Part shown: in pieces, positions 57,036 through 64,000 of the stretch
Layout of the letters: each line of letters starts with the position of its first letter
Position numbering within the stretch: position 1 is the stretch's first letter
Source: Clostridium felsineum DSM 794
GTDB taxonomy: Bacteria > Bacillota > Clostridia > Clostridiales > Clostridiaceae
Reading direction: 5' to 3'
DNA: 64,000 bases
Assembly (NCBI RefSeq): GCF_002006355.2
Contig: NZ_CP096980.1
Coordinates: forward strand, 992,001-1,056,000
Made by a program: the position numbers and the translations under genes
The notes under the pieces: generated by a model
Seen by the model: only the letters and a program-made list of their open reading frames with translations
Databases searched by the model: none
What the model was told of the DNA's origin: nothing

Positions 57036-58037
57036 ATGATGAGGGAATTTGAAATCGAGAGACAGTTCAATATTAAAATTGAATATATAAAACCCAATAA
57101 AGGTGTATATTTTGTGAAAACCAATAAGGGAAATAAGTGTCTCAAAAAAATAAATTATGGTATACAAAAATTATTGTTTGTTTATGCGGCAAAAGAACAT
57201 CTTATAAATAGTGGTTTTAAGTATGTAGATAAATATTGCCTTAACACAGAGGGGAATCCCTATGCACTTGTTAACGAGGATATTTATACACTGTCAGAGT
57301 GGATAGAAGGGAGAGAATGTAGCTTTTATGATACAGAAGATTTAGTTAAAGCATCAAAGACTCTCGCAAGAATGCATGAAGGTTCGAAGGGATATGAGCC
57401 ACCAGAAAATAGTAAGCTTAAAAGTGATTTAGGAAGATGGCCACATCTTATAGAAAAAAGAGTTAAGGCTTTGGATAAGATGCGGGATATGGCGAGAAAG
57501 AAAGGCAATAAAAAAGATTTTGATTTAAATTACATTAAAAATGTAGATTTCTTCAAAGAACAAGGCATAAAATCTATGAATGTACTTAAAAACTCTAAAT
57601 ATGAAGAGTTATGTGCTGTAGCGGAAGAGGAAAAAGGATTTTGCCATCATGATTATACCTATCATAATATTATAATAAATAATGAAGACAATGTGTACGT
57701 AATTGATTTTGATTATTGTAAAAGAGAATTGAGAGCATATGACATTTCAAATTTTATGATAAAAGTACTTAAAAGATCAAATTGGAGTATGAAGACTGCA
57801 GAACTTATTTTGGATTCTTACAATAGTATTTCTAAATTAGAAGAAGATGAATACGGGGTTATATATGCATTTTTAATATTTCCTCAGAGATTTTGGAGAT
57901 TAGCTAATAGATATTATTATAATGAGGTAAATTGGGGACAAAATACTTTTAATAATAAAATGGAGGAACTTATTGAAGAAAGGGAAAATTACATTAAGTT
58001 CATCGAAGAGTTTAAAGAGGCATATAATCTCCAATAG
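57036..58037 (+). CDS. CotS-family spore coat protein (kinase-like fold)
   Basis: A 333-residue CotS-family member. It has the lysine-region KCLKKINYGIQKLLFVYAAKEHL, the hinge WIEGRECSFYDTEDL, the catalytic-loop FCHHDYTYHNIIINN and the metal-loop VIDFDYCKRELRAYD. GGAGGTGATG precedes the start; ATG 57036 or 57039 is possible. A perfect CATANNNTA (56955-56963) lies upstream, but without the AC at the right distance. It sits before yabG. Confidence 0.87.
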   Translation: MMREFEIERQFNIKIEYIKPNKGVYFVKTNKGNKCLKKINYGIQKLLFVYAAKEHLINSGFKYVDKYCLNTEGNPYALVNEDIYTLSEWIEGRECSFYDTEDLVKASKTLARMHEGSKGYEPPENSKLKSDLGRWPHLIEKRVKALDKMRDMARKKGNKKDFDLNYIKNVDFFKEQGIKSMNVLKNSKYEELCAVAEEEKGFCHHDYTYHNIIINNEDNVYVIDFDYCKRELRAYDISNFMIKVLKRSNWSMKTAELILDSYNSISKLEEDEYGVIYAFLIFPQRFWRLANRYYYNEVNWGQNTFNNKMEELIEERENYIKFIEEFKEAYNLQ

Positions 58038-58045
58038 TAAATGTA

Positions 58046-58073
58046 ACAAGCAAAGTCTCACCTTCATAGTATA
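58046..58073 (+). promoter_or_regulatory. Sigma-K-like promoter of yabG
   Basis: AC (58046-58047), a 17-bp spacer and CATAGTATA (58065-58073), a perfect CATANNNTA. YabG is a sigma-K gene in B. subtilis, which supports the call. Confidence 0.65.
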
Positions 58074-58102
58074 TTATGTGTAAATACTGAGGGGTGAGAT
58101 TT

Positions 58103-59014
58103 TTGGTTATTGGAGATTTTGTGGTAAGAAAATCTTATGGTGAAGATATAACCTTCAAAATTATAGATATAATAAATGATAAGGGAATAAAATATTATGT
58201 GCTAAAAGGAGTTAATTTAAGAATAATAGCTGATTCACCAGAACGAGATTTAAGGTTAGTTAAACCAAACAATGAAGGTAAAGTTGACAGTATATTTAAT
58301 GAAAAGATAAATAATTCAATTAAAAATATAATGATAAAAAGATCAGATGCATTTAGAGCAGAGCAAAGTATTGTAGAAAATATAAAGACATATAAGAAAA
58401 AAAAAATGAGAATTTCAGGCAATAGTGAAACAGTAAATAACATGACCTTTGCTAGACCAGGAAAAGTACTTCATATAGATGGAGACTCAGAATATTTAGA
58501 AGTATGTCTTAAGGTGTATAAACAACTTTCAATAGATGCTGTAGGAAAGGTTATGCCAGAAAGAGAGCAGCCCAATAAAATAGTAGGTATTGTTAAAGAT
58601 ATTAAACCAGATATAGTGGTAATAACAGGACATGATAGTATGATCAAAGGTGCAAAGGATTATATGGATATAAATAATTATAGAAATTCAGCATATTTTA
58701 TAAAATCAGTTTCCAATTTAAGAGACTATGAACCAAGCTATGATGATCTTGTTATTTTTGCTGGTGCATGTCAATCATGTTATGAAGGAATTCTAAATGC
58801 TGGTGCAAATTATGCTAGTTCTCCAGGAAGGGTTTTAATTCATTGTTTAGATCCTGTTTTTGTAAGTGAAAAGGTTGCATATACCAATGTTGGTCAAATA
58901 GTAAATATTAAGGATGTAGTTAAAGGAACCGTAACAGGAGTAAAAGGAATAGGAGGACTTCAAACGAGAGGAAAATGTAGGGAAGGATACCCTAGATCAA
59001 CATATATTACTTAA
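58103..59014 (+). CDS. yabG: Sporulation-specific protease YabG
   Basis: A 303-residue YabG, the cysteine protease that processes coat proteins and, in clostridia, germination proteins. The N-terminus IGDFVVRKSYGEDITFKI, LRIIADSPERDLRLV, FARPGKVLHIDGD, ITGHDSM, FAGACQSCYEGILNAGANYASSPGR and HCLDPVFVSEKVAYT are family stretches; the last ones hold candidate catalytic His and Cys. I choose TTG 58103 because GAGGGGTGA precedes it; GTG 58094 is inside that site. It is followed by veg as in Bacillus. Confidence 0.93.
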   Translation: MVIGDFVVRKSYGEDITFKIIDIINDKGIKYYVLKGVNLRIIADSPERDLRLVKPNNEGKVDSIFNEKINNSIKNIMIKRSDAFRAEQSIVENIKTYKKKKMRISGNSETVNNMTFARPGKVLHIDGDSEYLEVCLKVYKQLSIDAVGKVMPEREQPNKIVGIVKDIKPDIVVITGHDSMIKGAKDYMDINNYRNSAYFIKSVSNLRDYEPSYDDLVIFAGACQSCYEGILNAGANYASSPGRVLIHCLDPVFVSEKVAYTNVGQIVNIKDVVKGTVTGVKGIGGLQTRGKCREGYPRSTYIT

Positions 59015-59019
59015 AAAGC

Positions 59020-59053
59020 AATTAAGAGGGATTTAAAAGTCTCTCTTAATTTT
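59020..59053 (+). terminator. Terminator of yabG
   Basis: AATTAAGAGGGA (59020-59031) pairs with TCTCTCTTAATT (59040-59051; one G-T pair), followed by TTATG. Confidence 0.7.
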
Positions 59054-59405
59054 ATGTATATACGTTGTAATAAAGTTATTATATTGTAATTTGTAAAATA
59101 TAACTGCTTAAAGGTTCGACTCTAGGATATTTTAAAAGTTATAAGGTATTATAACTTTCTAAGCTTATGTATAAATTTAAATTTGCCTTAAATTATAAAA
59201 GTATACATAAATAAAAATAGCATAAATATATTTAACAAAAAATTACTTGTAAAAAAAATAAATGATTTTTAATTAATATATTCTAAAAGGGCTTAATGGA
59301 CAAGAAAACAAAAGCCTTAGCGCATAAAATTACTTAGGATATGCATGTTCATAAAAAATTAACCTTGACAATCTATATGTAATACTGGTAAAATAATAGT
59401 TTTGC
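59054..59405. other. Intergenic region before veg
   Basis: About 350 bp, AT-rich. A perfect 10-bp palindromic hairpin AAAGTTATAA / TTATAACTTT lies at 59135-59158 with a GGTA loop. No coding frame or known RNA is seen. Confidence 0.4.
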
Positions 59406-59434
59406 TTGACAAAATTGCATTTTTGCTATATAAT
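59406..59434 (+). promoter_or_regulatory. veg: Consensus sigma-A promoter of veg
   Basis: TTGACA (59406-59411), a 17-bp spacer and TATAAT (59429-59434): a perfect match at every position. The veg promoter is a classic strong vegetative promoter in B. subtilis. Confidence 0.85.
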
Positions 59435-59461
59435 TGTTACTATTGAAAGAGGGTGTTATTT

Positions 59462-59698
59462 GTGATAAAGCAAAACGGTTTGGCCTCAATTAAAGCTAAT
59501 ATAGAAAACCATATTGGTGAAAAAGTTACACTTAAATCAAATGGTGGAAGAAAAAAAATAGTTGTTAACAATGGAGTTATAGAAAAGACTTATCCAAGTA
59601 TTTTTGTAGTTAGATTGGAGAGCGACACCCAAAGGACTGTGACATATAGCTATTCAGATGTGTTAACTAAATCAGTGCAGATTGTTTTTGGTGCATGA
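59462..59698 (+). CDS. veg: Veg protein
   Basis: A 78-residue Veg. It matches the family through LASIKANIENHIGEKVTLKSNGGRKK and VIEKTYPSIFVVRLE, ending RTVTYSYSDVLTKSVQI. Veg is abundant in growing cells and has been linked to biofilm control in B. subtilis. GTG 59462 follows AGAGGGTG; the in-frame GTG at 59453 is inside the ribosome site. The order yabG-veg-ispE is conserved with Bacillus. Confidence 0.93.
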   Translation: MIKQNGLASIKANIENHIGEKVTLKSNGGRKKIVVNNGVIEKTYPSIFVVRLESDTQRTVTYSYSDVLTKSVQIVFGA

Positions 59699-59703
59699 TT
59701 AAG

Positions 59704-59734
59704 AAGCGGTACTATTATTGTATCGCTTTTATTT
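59704..59734 (+). terminator. Terminator of veg
   Basis: AAGCGGTAC pairs with GTATCGCTT (59704-59728, one mismatch), followed by TTATTTAT. Confidence 0.75.
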
Positions 59735-59796
59735 ATATTTTATTATTTATAATCTTTAATTATTCTTTTAAATGGTAATTAAAGATTTTTGTTATA

Positions 59797-59886
59797 TAAA
59801 AAAAGAAAGATGGCTTTGAATCCATCTTTCAACTATGGTATAAAAGGGTATTGAGAATTTATGAGAGGTTATATGGTCAATAACCA
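59797..59886 (-). ncRNA. Candidate small RNA on the minus strand
   Basis: On the minus strand a promoter TTGACA (59921-59916), 17-bp spacer and TAACAT (59898-59893) is followed about 80 nt later by a textbook terminator: GAAAGATGG / CCATCTTTC (59830-59805) and seven T residues. The inferred transcript is about 90 nt and contains an internal hairpin GGTTAT / ATAACC. No coding frame fits. No minus-strand gene is nearby that would need this terminator. Confidence 0.5.
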
Positions 59887-59915
59887 ATTTCTATGTTACT
59901 ATATATATTAAAAAA

Positions 59916-60149
59916 TGTCAAGTTTATTTTTTGTAATTATATAGATAAAATATAAGCATTTTTGCGAAATAAGTCTGAACGTGTCATATAAATATCAGTA
60001 ATATTTTTTAATATTTGAGTGTGTGTATCAATTTTAATATAAAAAAATATTACTAAAACTATCATATTTTTAATAATTCTTTTATAGATTATAATATGCA
60101 GATAAATTGTATGTTTATATTTATATTATAATTTATAGGAGGGTGAATT
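59916..60149. other. Intergenic region before sipL
   Basis: About 230 bp, very AT-rich. A weak sigma-E-like promoter (TCATATT, 14 bp, TATAGATT; 60062-60090) may serve sipL. No gene seen. Confidence 0.3.
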
Positions 60150-61706
60150 ATGGCAGCTGAATTGCTAATGGAAAGTATAGATTATGAAAAAGCAGTTGGG
60201 CAAAATATTGTTGATACTGTTGTTAAAGAGGAATATGTTATACCAGATACTAGACCAGATGTAAAGCAGATACTTATGGTGGATGCAAAGCCTAAAATTA
60301 TAAATACAGAAATGATGAAAGATAAAATATATGTGGAAGGTCAAATGGAATTTAATGTAATATATTTAGGGACGGGAGATTTAAAAAATGATGTATATGG
60401 AGTGAATTATTCTTCCAAGTTCTCTAATTATATAGACATAGTTAATTGTGAACGTGATATGATTTGTAATGTAAAACCATATGTAGAACATATGAATTGC
60501 AATATTATAAATGAGAGAAAAATAAGCGTTGAAGGCATAGTGGAAATTTACGGGAGAGCAAGTAAACCATCTAAAATTGAAATGGTGAAGGATATAGTTG
60601 GTATTGGTGAAGTTCAATTTTTAAAAAATAATACTAAGATAGATAATATAGTTAGTAGAACGTCTATGGATTTGATTGCAAAATCTAATATACAAATTCC
60701 AGCAGATAAAGAACAAGCAGATGAGATACTAAGGTGTGATGTAAATATTCATAAAAAGAATATTAAAGTGTTAGATGGAAAAGTAGAGGCAAATGCGTAT
60801 GCATTGGTTGAAATATTATATAAAGCTAAGGACTCAGGAGAAATAAATTATATTTCAGATGATGTTGAGATAACAGGAGAAGAAATAGTGGACGGAGCAG
60901 AGCCTACTATGGATAATGATTCTATTTTTAGGGTCGATGCTTATGAATTCAATGTAAAACAAGATGATCTAGGGGAGAGTAGAATAATATCTACAGAATC
61001 AATTGTAAAATGTGATGTTAAGGTAATTAATAGAATGGAAACTAATTCTATAGATGATGTCTATTCTCCGGAGACAGTTTTAGACGTTAAGAAAAAAAAT
61101 TATAAAATAAATATAATTCAAGATCATAATTATTCAGAAACTATAGTTAAAGATAATATAGAACTACCAGAAGATGCACCAGCGCCAGCTGGTATAATTG
61201 CAGCTTATGGAAAGATAAGTATTACAGACAAAAAGGTGTTTGAGGATAAGGTTTCTATTGAGGGATTATTGAATGTATCTGTGCTTTATAGAACATCAGA
61301 AAAAGGTATATATGCAGTAAATGAGGATATCCCATTTACGAATTCTTCTGAAGTAGAAGGGTGTAAGATAAACATGATGTGTAATGTAAGATCTAATATA
61401 GAAAATATAGAGAGTACATTAGAAGCTAATACAATAGCTATAAAAGCTCTTATATCATTTGATGAAAAGGTAAGCTATGAAAAGGATAAGAACTTTATAG
61501 TTAATGTAGAACCATCAGAGGAAGGGGCGCCTGAAAAGAAAGCCAGTGTTACAATATACTGTGTTCAAACAGGAGATACGCTATGGAAGATAGCAAAAAA
61601 TTATGCTACGACTGTTGAAAGCATAGAAAAAGCTAATAGCATAGAGGATGAAAGTCTTATATTGGCAGGTCAAAAGTTGATAATACCAGGAAGGGCAGTT
61701 ATATAA
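60150..61706 (+). CDS. sipL: SipL-type spore morphogenesis protein (SPOCS domains plus LysM)
   Basis: A 518-residue protein with repeated SPOCS (DUF3794) domains, starting MESIDYEKAVGQNIVDTVV and EYVIPDTRPDVKQIL, and a C-terminal LysM domain (about residues 468-515: YCVQTGDTLWKIAKNYATTV and LAGQKLIIPG). In C. difficile SipL binds SpoIVA through LysM and tethers the coat. There is no signal peptide, as expected for a mother-cell protein. GGAGGGTG sets the start. Position between veg and ispE fits the clostridial order. Confidence 0.92.
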   Translation: MAAELLMESIDYEKAVGQNIVDTVVKEEYVIPDTRPDVKQILMVDAKPKIINTEMMKDKIYVEGQMEFNVIYLGTGDLKNDVYGVNYSSKFSNYIDIVNCERDMICNVKPYVEHMNCNIINERKISVEGIVEIYGRASKPSKIEMVKDIVGIGEVQFLKNNTKIDNIVSRTSMDLIAKSNIQIPADKEQADEILRCDVNIHKKNIKVLDGKVEANAYALVEILYKAKDSGEINYISDDVEITGEEIVDGAEPTMDNDSIFRVDAYEFNVKQDDLGESRIISTESIVKCDVKVINRMETNSIDDVYSPETVLDVKKKNYKINIIQDHNYSETIVKDNIELPEDAPAPAGIIAAYGKISITDKKVFEDKVSIEGLLNVSVLYRTSEKGIYAVNEDIPFTNSSEVEGCKINMMCNVRSNIENIESTLEANTIAIKALISFDEKVSYEKDKNFIVNVEPSEEGAPEKKASVTIYCVQTGDTLWKIAKNYATTVESIEKANSIEDESLILAGQKLIIPGRAVI

Positions 61707-61749
61707 TTAATATAATGTATTATAGATTGAAGAATAAATAAGAATATAT

Positions 61750-61791
61750 AAAAATGTCTCGAAATTCTTGAAAAAGTTTCGAGACATTTTT
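61750..61791 (+). terminator. Terminator of sipL
   Basis: AAAAATGTCTCGAAA (61750-61764) pairs with TTTCGAGACATTTTT (61777-61791), followed by ATATATTTTTTT. Confidence 0.88.
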
Positions 61792-61843
61792 ATATATTTT
61801 TTTCTTCTGTGATATAATAGAATTTATAATTGGAGGGGTTTAA

Positions 61844-62686
61844 ATGAAAGTTAAAGCTTATGCTAAAGTAAATATTTCTCTTGATGTTATAGGCAATAGA
61901 GAAGATGGATACCATTTACTAGAAATGATAATGCAGAGTATTAATTTATATGATGTTTTAGATATAAAAGTTATTGATGAAGGAATAAGAATTACATCAA
62001 ACAGAAGAAATATACCGATAAATCATAAGAATATAGCATATAGAGCAGCACAGCTTTTTATAGATACATACAAGATTGATAAAGGAGTAAGTATACATAT
62101 AAATAAAAGAATACCAGTTGCAGCAGGGCTTGCGGGAGGTAGTGCTGATGGTGCTGCAGTGCTTAAAGCTATGAGACAACTTTTTAAAAATCAAATTACA
62201 GATAAAGAACTTATTGAATTAGGGGTGAAAATTGGAGCAGATGTTCCGTTTTGTATAGTTGGAGGTACAGCTTTCTGTGAAGGCATAGGGGAAAAAATAA
62301 CTAAACTTCAAAGTTTAAAAGATAGACTAATTGTACTTGTAAAACCTAATTTTGGGGCATCTACAAAAATAGTTTATTCGGAATATGATAAATGTACCAA
62401 TATTATTCATCCTGATAGTAGAAAAATAATAGAAGCTGTAAATAAAGGTGATTTTGATTTTGTTGTAAATAATATGGTTAATGTTTTGGAAAATGTTACA
62501 GCAGTTAAATATGATGAGATAAACCAGATTAAAGCTAAAGCGCTTGAGTTTGGAGCACAAGGTGCAATGATGAGCGGTAGTGGACCAACAGTTTTTGGCT
62601 TTTTTGATAGTAAAGAAAAGGCAGAAAGCTATTTCTATGAAATGAAAAAATATTATAAAAAGGTTTTTATAACAAGGACGGTTTAA
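61844..62686 (+). CDS. ispE: 4-diphosphocytidyl-2-C-methyl-D-erythritol kinase
   Basis: A 280-residue GHMP kinase of the MEP isoprenoid pathway. It has AKVNISLDVIGNREDGYHLLEMIMQ with the catalytic Lys, the phosphate loop PVAAGLAGGSADGAAVL, IGADVPFCIVGGTAFCEGIGE and the C-terminal GAMMSGSGPTVFGFF. GGAGGGG sets the start. Followed 4 bp later by a nucleoside phosphorylase-like gene, so probably co-transcribed. Confidence 0.96.
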   Translation: MKVKAYAKVNISLDVIGNREDGYHLLEMIMQSINLYDVLDIKVIDEGIRITSNRRNIPINHKNIAYRAAQLFIDTYKIDKGVSIHINKRIPVAAGLAGGSADGAAVLKAMRQLFKNQITDKELIELGVKIGADVPFCIVGGTAFCEGIGEKITKLQSLKDRLIVLVKPNFGASTKIVYSEYDKCTNIIHPDSRKIIEAVNKGDFDFVVNNMVNVLENVTAVKYDEINQIKAKALEFGAQGAMMSGSGPTVFGFFDSKEKAESYFYEMKKYYKKVFITRTV

Positions 62687-62690
62687 GGTT

Positions 62691-63497
62691 ATGGTTTATT
62701 TTTTGTGTAGCTTTTATAAAGAGGCCGAGGAAATAATTTTGTATTATAATTTAAAGAAAGAATTTTCTTATTCCAGTTTTCAAATTTTTTGTAATGAATA
62801 TATTAAGTTAATAATTAGTGGAATAGGAAAGATAAATGCTGCTTGTGCAATTGGTTATATCGGCAGAGAAACAGTAAAGAATAGTGAAGATATAATTATA
62901 AATATTGGTATATGTGGGGGTAGGAGTAGAAACATAGGAGAAGGAATACTTGTAAATAAAATTATAGATGTTGATACTAAGAGGGAATTTTATCCTGATA
63001 TGATTTTAAAACATGAGTTTGAAGAGGGAACTCTTCAAACTTTTACAACTCCTGTTGTAGATGGCAATGTTAAGGATATATGTGATATGGAAGGAAGCGC
63101 TTTTTTTGAATGTGCATCTAAGTTTTTCGAGAATCACCAAATTGCTATTATTAAGGTGGTATCTGACAAGGCCGATGGCTCAAAAGTTGAATTAAAATGT
63201 TTAGGTGAACTGATAAAAAAAAATATGTCTAAAGTAAATTCATATATTAAAAATTATGAAAATGTATTTTATAAAGAAAAATTTTTGAGCGATGTATGCA
63301 CTAGAAACATGGAAAAATTGGTTCAAGTTTTAAGGCTTACAGAAAGCCAAAAGATAGAAATCAAAAGAGCAATGGTAGCATACAAAATTAGAAATAATAA
63401 AGAATTTGATTTTAGTGGATTTTTAAAATTGGAAGTGAAGATTAAAAATGATGGAAAGAAATATTTTTCAAAACTCATCAATGATATGTGGGCATAA
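62691..63497 (+). CDS. Nucleoside phosphorylase-like protein with C-terminal extension
   Basis: A 268-residue protein. Residues 1-185 follow the purine nucleoside phosphorylase / MTA-SAH nucleosidase fold: IISGIGKINAACAIGYI, INIGICGG, DMEGSAFFECA (the conserved Met-Glu pair) and VVSDKADGS. A C-terminal extension of about 75 basic residues is unusual. It overlaps the next gene by about 50 bp, so the two are translationally linked. Next to a spore photoproduct lyase relative, a role in nucleoside salvage during sporulation or germination is possible. Confidence 0.78.
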   Translation: MVYFLCSFYKEAEEIILYYNLKKEFSYSSFQIFCNEYIKLIISGIGKINAACAIGYIGRETVKNSEDIIINIGICGGRSRNIGEGILVNKIIDVDTKREFYPDMILKHEFEEGTLQTFTTPVVDGNVKDICDMEGSAFFECASKFFENHQIAIIKVVSDKADGSKVELKCLGELIKKNMSKVNSYIKNYENVFYKEKFLSDVCTRNMEKLVQVLRLTESQKIEIKRAMVAYKIRNNKEFDFSGFLKLEVKIKNDGKKYFSKLINDMWA

Positions 63498-64000
63498 AAT
63501 CAGTTTGAATGCTATTGAAAATAAATTTTCTCATATATACGTAGAGGAGGAAATAAAAAATTTTAAAGTCACAAGGAAAATATTACAAAATTTCCCGAAT
63601 AGTAAGCTTATATACATAAATAACTATAGAGATGTATTTAATAGAGTGAGACAAAATTTTAATGTTCAAAAATATTCACAGAAGCTTATACTAGCAAAGG
63701 CAAAAAGTAATTTTATATATGATGGTTCTGATATGTGTGAGGATTTTGGACAAGAAAATTTTTATTATTCTTCTAGCATATTAAATTGTATATATAATTG
63801 TGAGTACTGTTATTTAAAAGGGTTATATCCGTCTAGTAACGTAGTTATATTTGTGAATGTAGAAGACTTTATAGAAGCAGCAGTAGAGAAGGGTAAAGGA
63901 AAGAAAATATATGTTTGCATATCCTATGATTCTGATATATTGGTTTTTGAGAATATTACAGGTTTTGCTGAGAAGTGGATAAGGATGGCAGAAAAAAATC
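63448..64000 (+). CDS. Spore photoproduct lyase-like radical SAM protein, 3' part outside window
   Basis: The first 184 residues of a radical SAM protein. The CxxxCxxC motif is in LNCIYNCEYCYLKGLYPSSN, and the surrounding YYSSSILN and NVVIFVNVEDF resemble the SplB family (spore photoproduct lyase and relatives). ATG 63448 and 63451 are both possible, with GGAAGTGA upstream; both lie inside the preceding gene. The frame is open to the window end. SplB-family identity is likely, but exact function needs the missing C-terminus. Confidence 0.75.
   Translation, partial: MMERNIFQNSSMICGHKISLNAIENKFSHIYVEEEIKNFKVTRKILQNFPNSKLIYINNYRDVFNRVRQNFNVQKYSQKLILAKAKSNFIYDGSDMCEDFGQENFYYSSSILNCIYNCEYCYLKGLYPSSNVVIFVNVEDFIEAAVEKGKGKKIYVCISYDSDILVFENITGFAEKWIRMAEKN

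Noticed and set aside
59111..59126. GGTTCGACTCTAG resembles a tRNA T-arm
   Set aside because: The flanking bases do not form the T-stem, and no acceptor, anticodon or D arm is present. It is probably chance.

Overview
The window is AT-rich, gene-dense chromosome from an endospore-forming, low-GC Firmicute. Spore-specific genes (yabG, sipL, cotS-like genes, a spore photoproduct lyase relative), A-rich GGAGG ribosome sites and frequent TTG/GTG starts all point to a Clostridium. From memory, the gal, lac, thiazole, panBCD and cotS neighbourhoods resemble Clostridium acetobutylicum; this is an inference from gene content, not a database result. I see no prophage, insertion sequence, CRISPR array, rRNA or tRNA.

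Layout. 1-1963: the end of an ABC exporter operon (ATPase cut by the window edge, two ABC-2 permeases). 2012-7870: a minus-strand Leloir operon galK-galE-galT-galR-galM behind a LacI-type operator. 8060-11780: a divergent tagatose-6-phosphate operon (lacR, lacA, lacB, a class II aldolase, lacC). 11862-14673: a MarR regulator and MFS exporter sharing an operator motif, then a second lacR paralogue. 14728-25998: transport and housekeeping genes (AEC permease, two ABC-F proteins, a MATE exporter, topoisomerase III, nitroreductase, cupin plus 2-hydroxyacid dehydrogenase). 26038-33240: two related secreted NlpC/P60 hydrolases (one with six FG-GAP/VCBS repeats), luxS, a TraB-like protein, an ECF sigma factor with a partner protein, and two HAD phosphatases (one secreted, lipin-like). 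33316-37417: ketopantoate reductase family, CDP-alcohol phosphatidyltransferase, GNAT, lipoprotein, and an HxlR/ferredoxin-nitroreductase pair.

37450-49472 is a cofactor region: thiT behind a TPP riboswitch, a folate operon (HD protein, folP, folB-folK fusion), a second TPP riboswitch driving thiS-thiF-thiG-thiH-tenI, then a DUF2971 protein, manA, an esterase, and panB-panC-panD. 49997-64000 holds an orphan solute-binding lipoprotein and then a sporulation region: two glycosyltransferases and four cotS-like genes in divergent units, several with sigma-K-like promoters, then yabG, veg, sipL, ispE, a nucleoside phosphorylase-like gene and a radical-SAM gene cut by the window end.

The least expected signals are RNA-level. 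There is an H-type pseudoknot candidate before a small HTH gene (17833-17943). A minus-strand small RNA candidate lies between veg and sipL. Two unrelated genes (manA and the solute-binding lipoprotein) have a Shine-Dalgarno sequence separated from the start codon by a long-range stem. A run of nine A residues near the end of the sigma-factor partner gene would, if read one base shorter, add a membrane anchor. These are hypotheses from reading the sequence.
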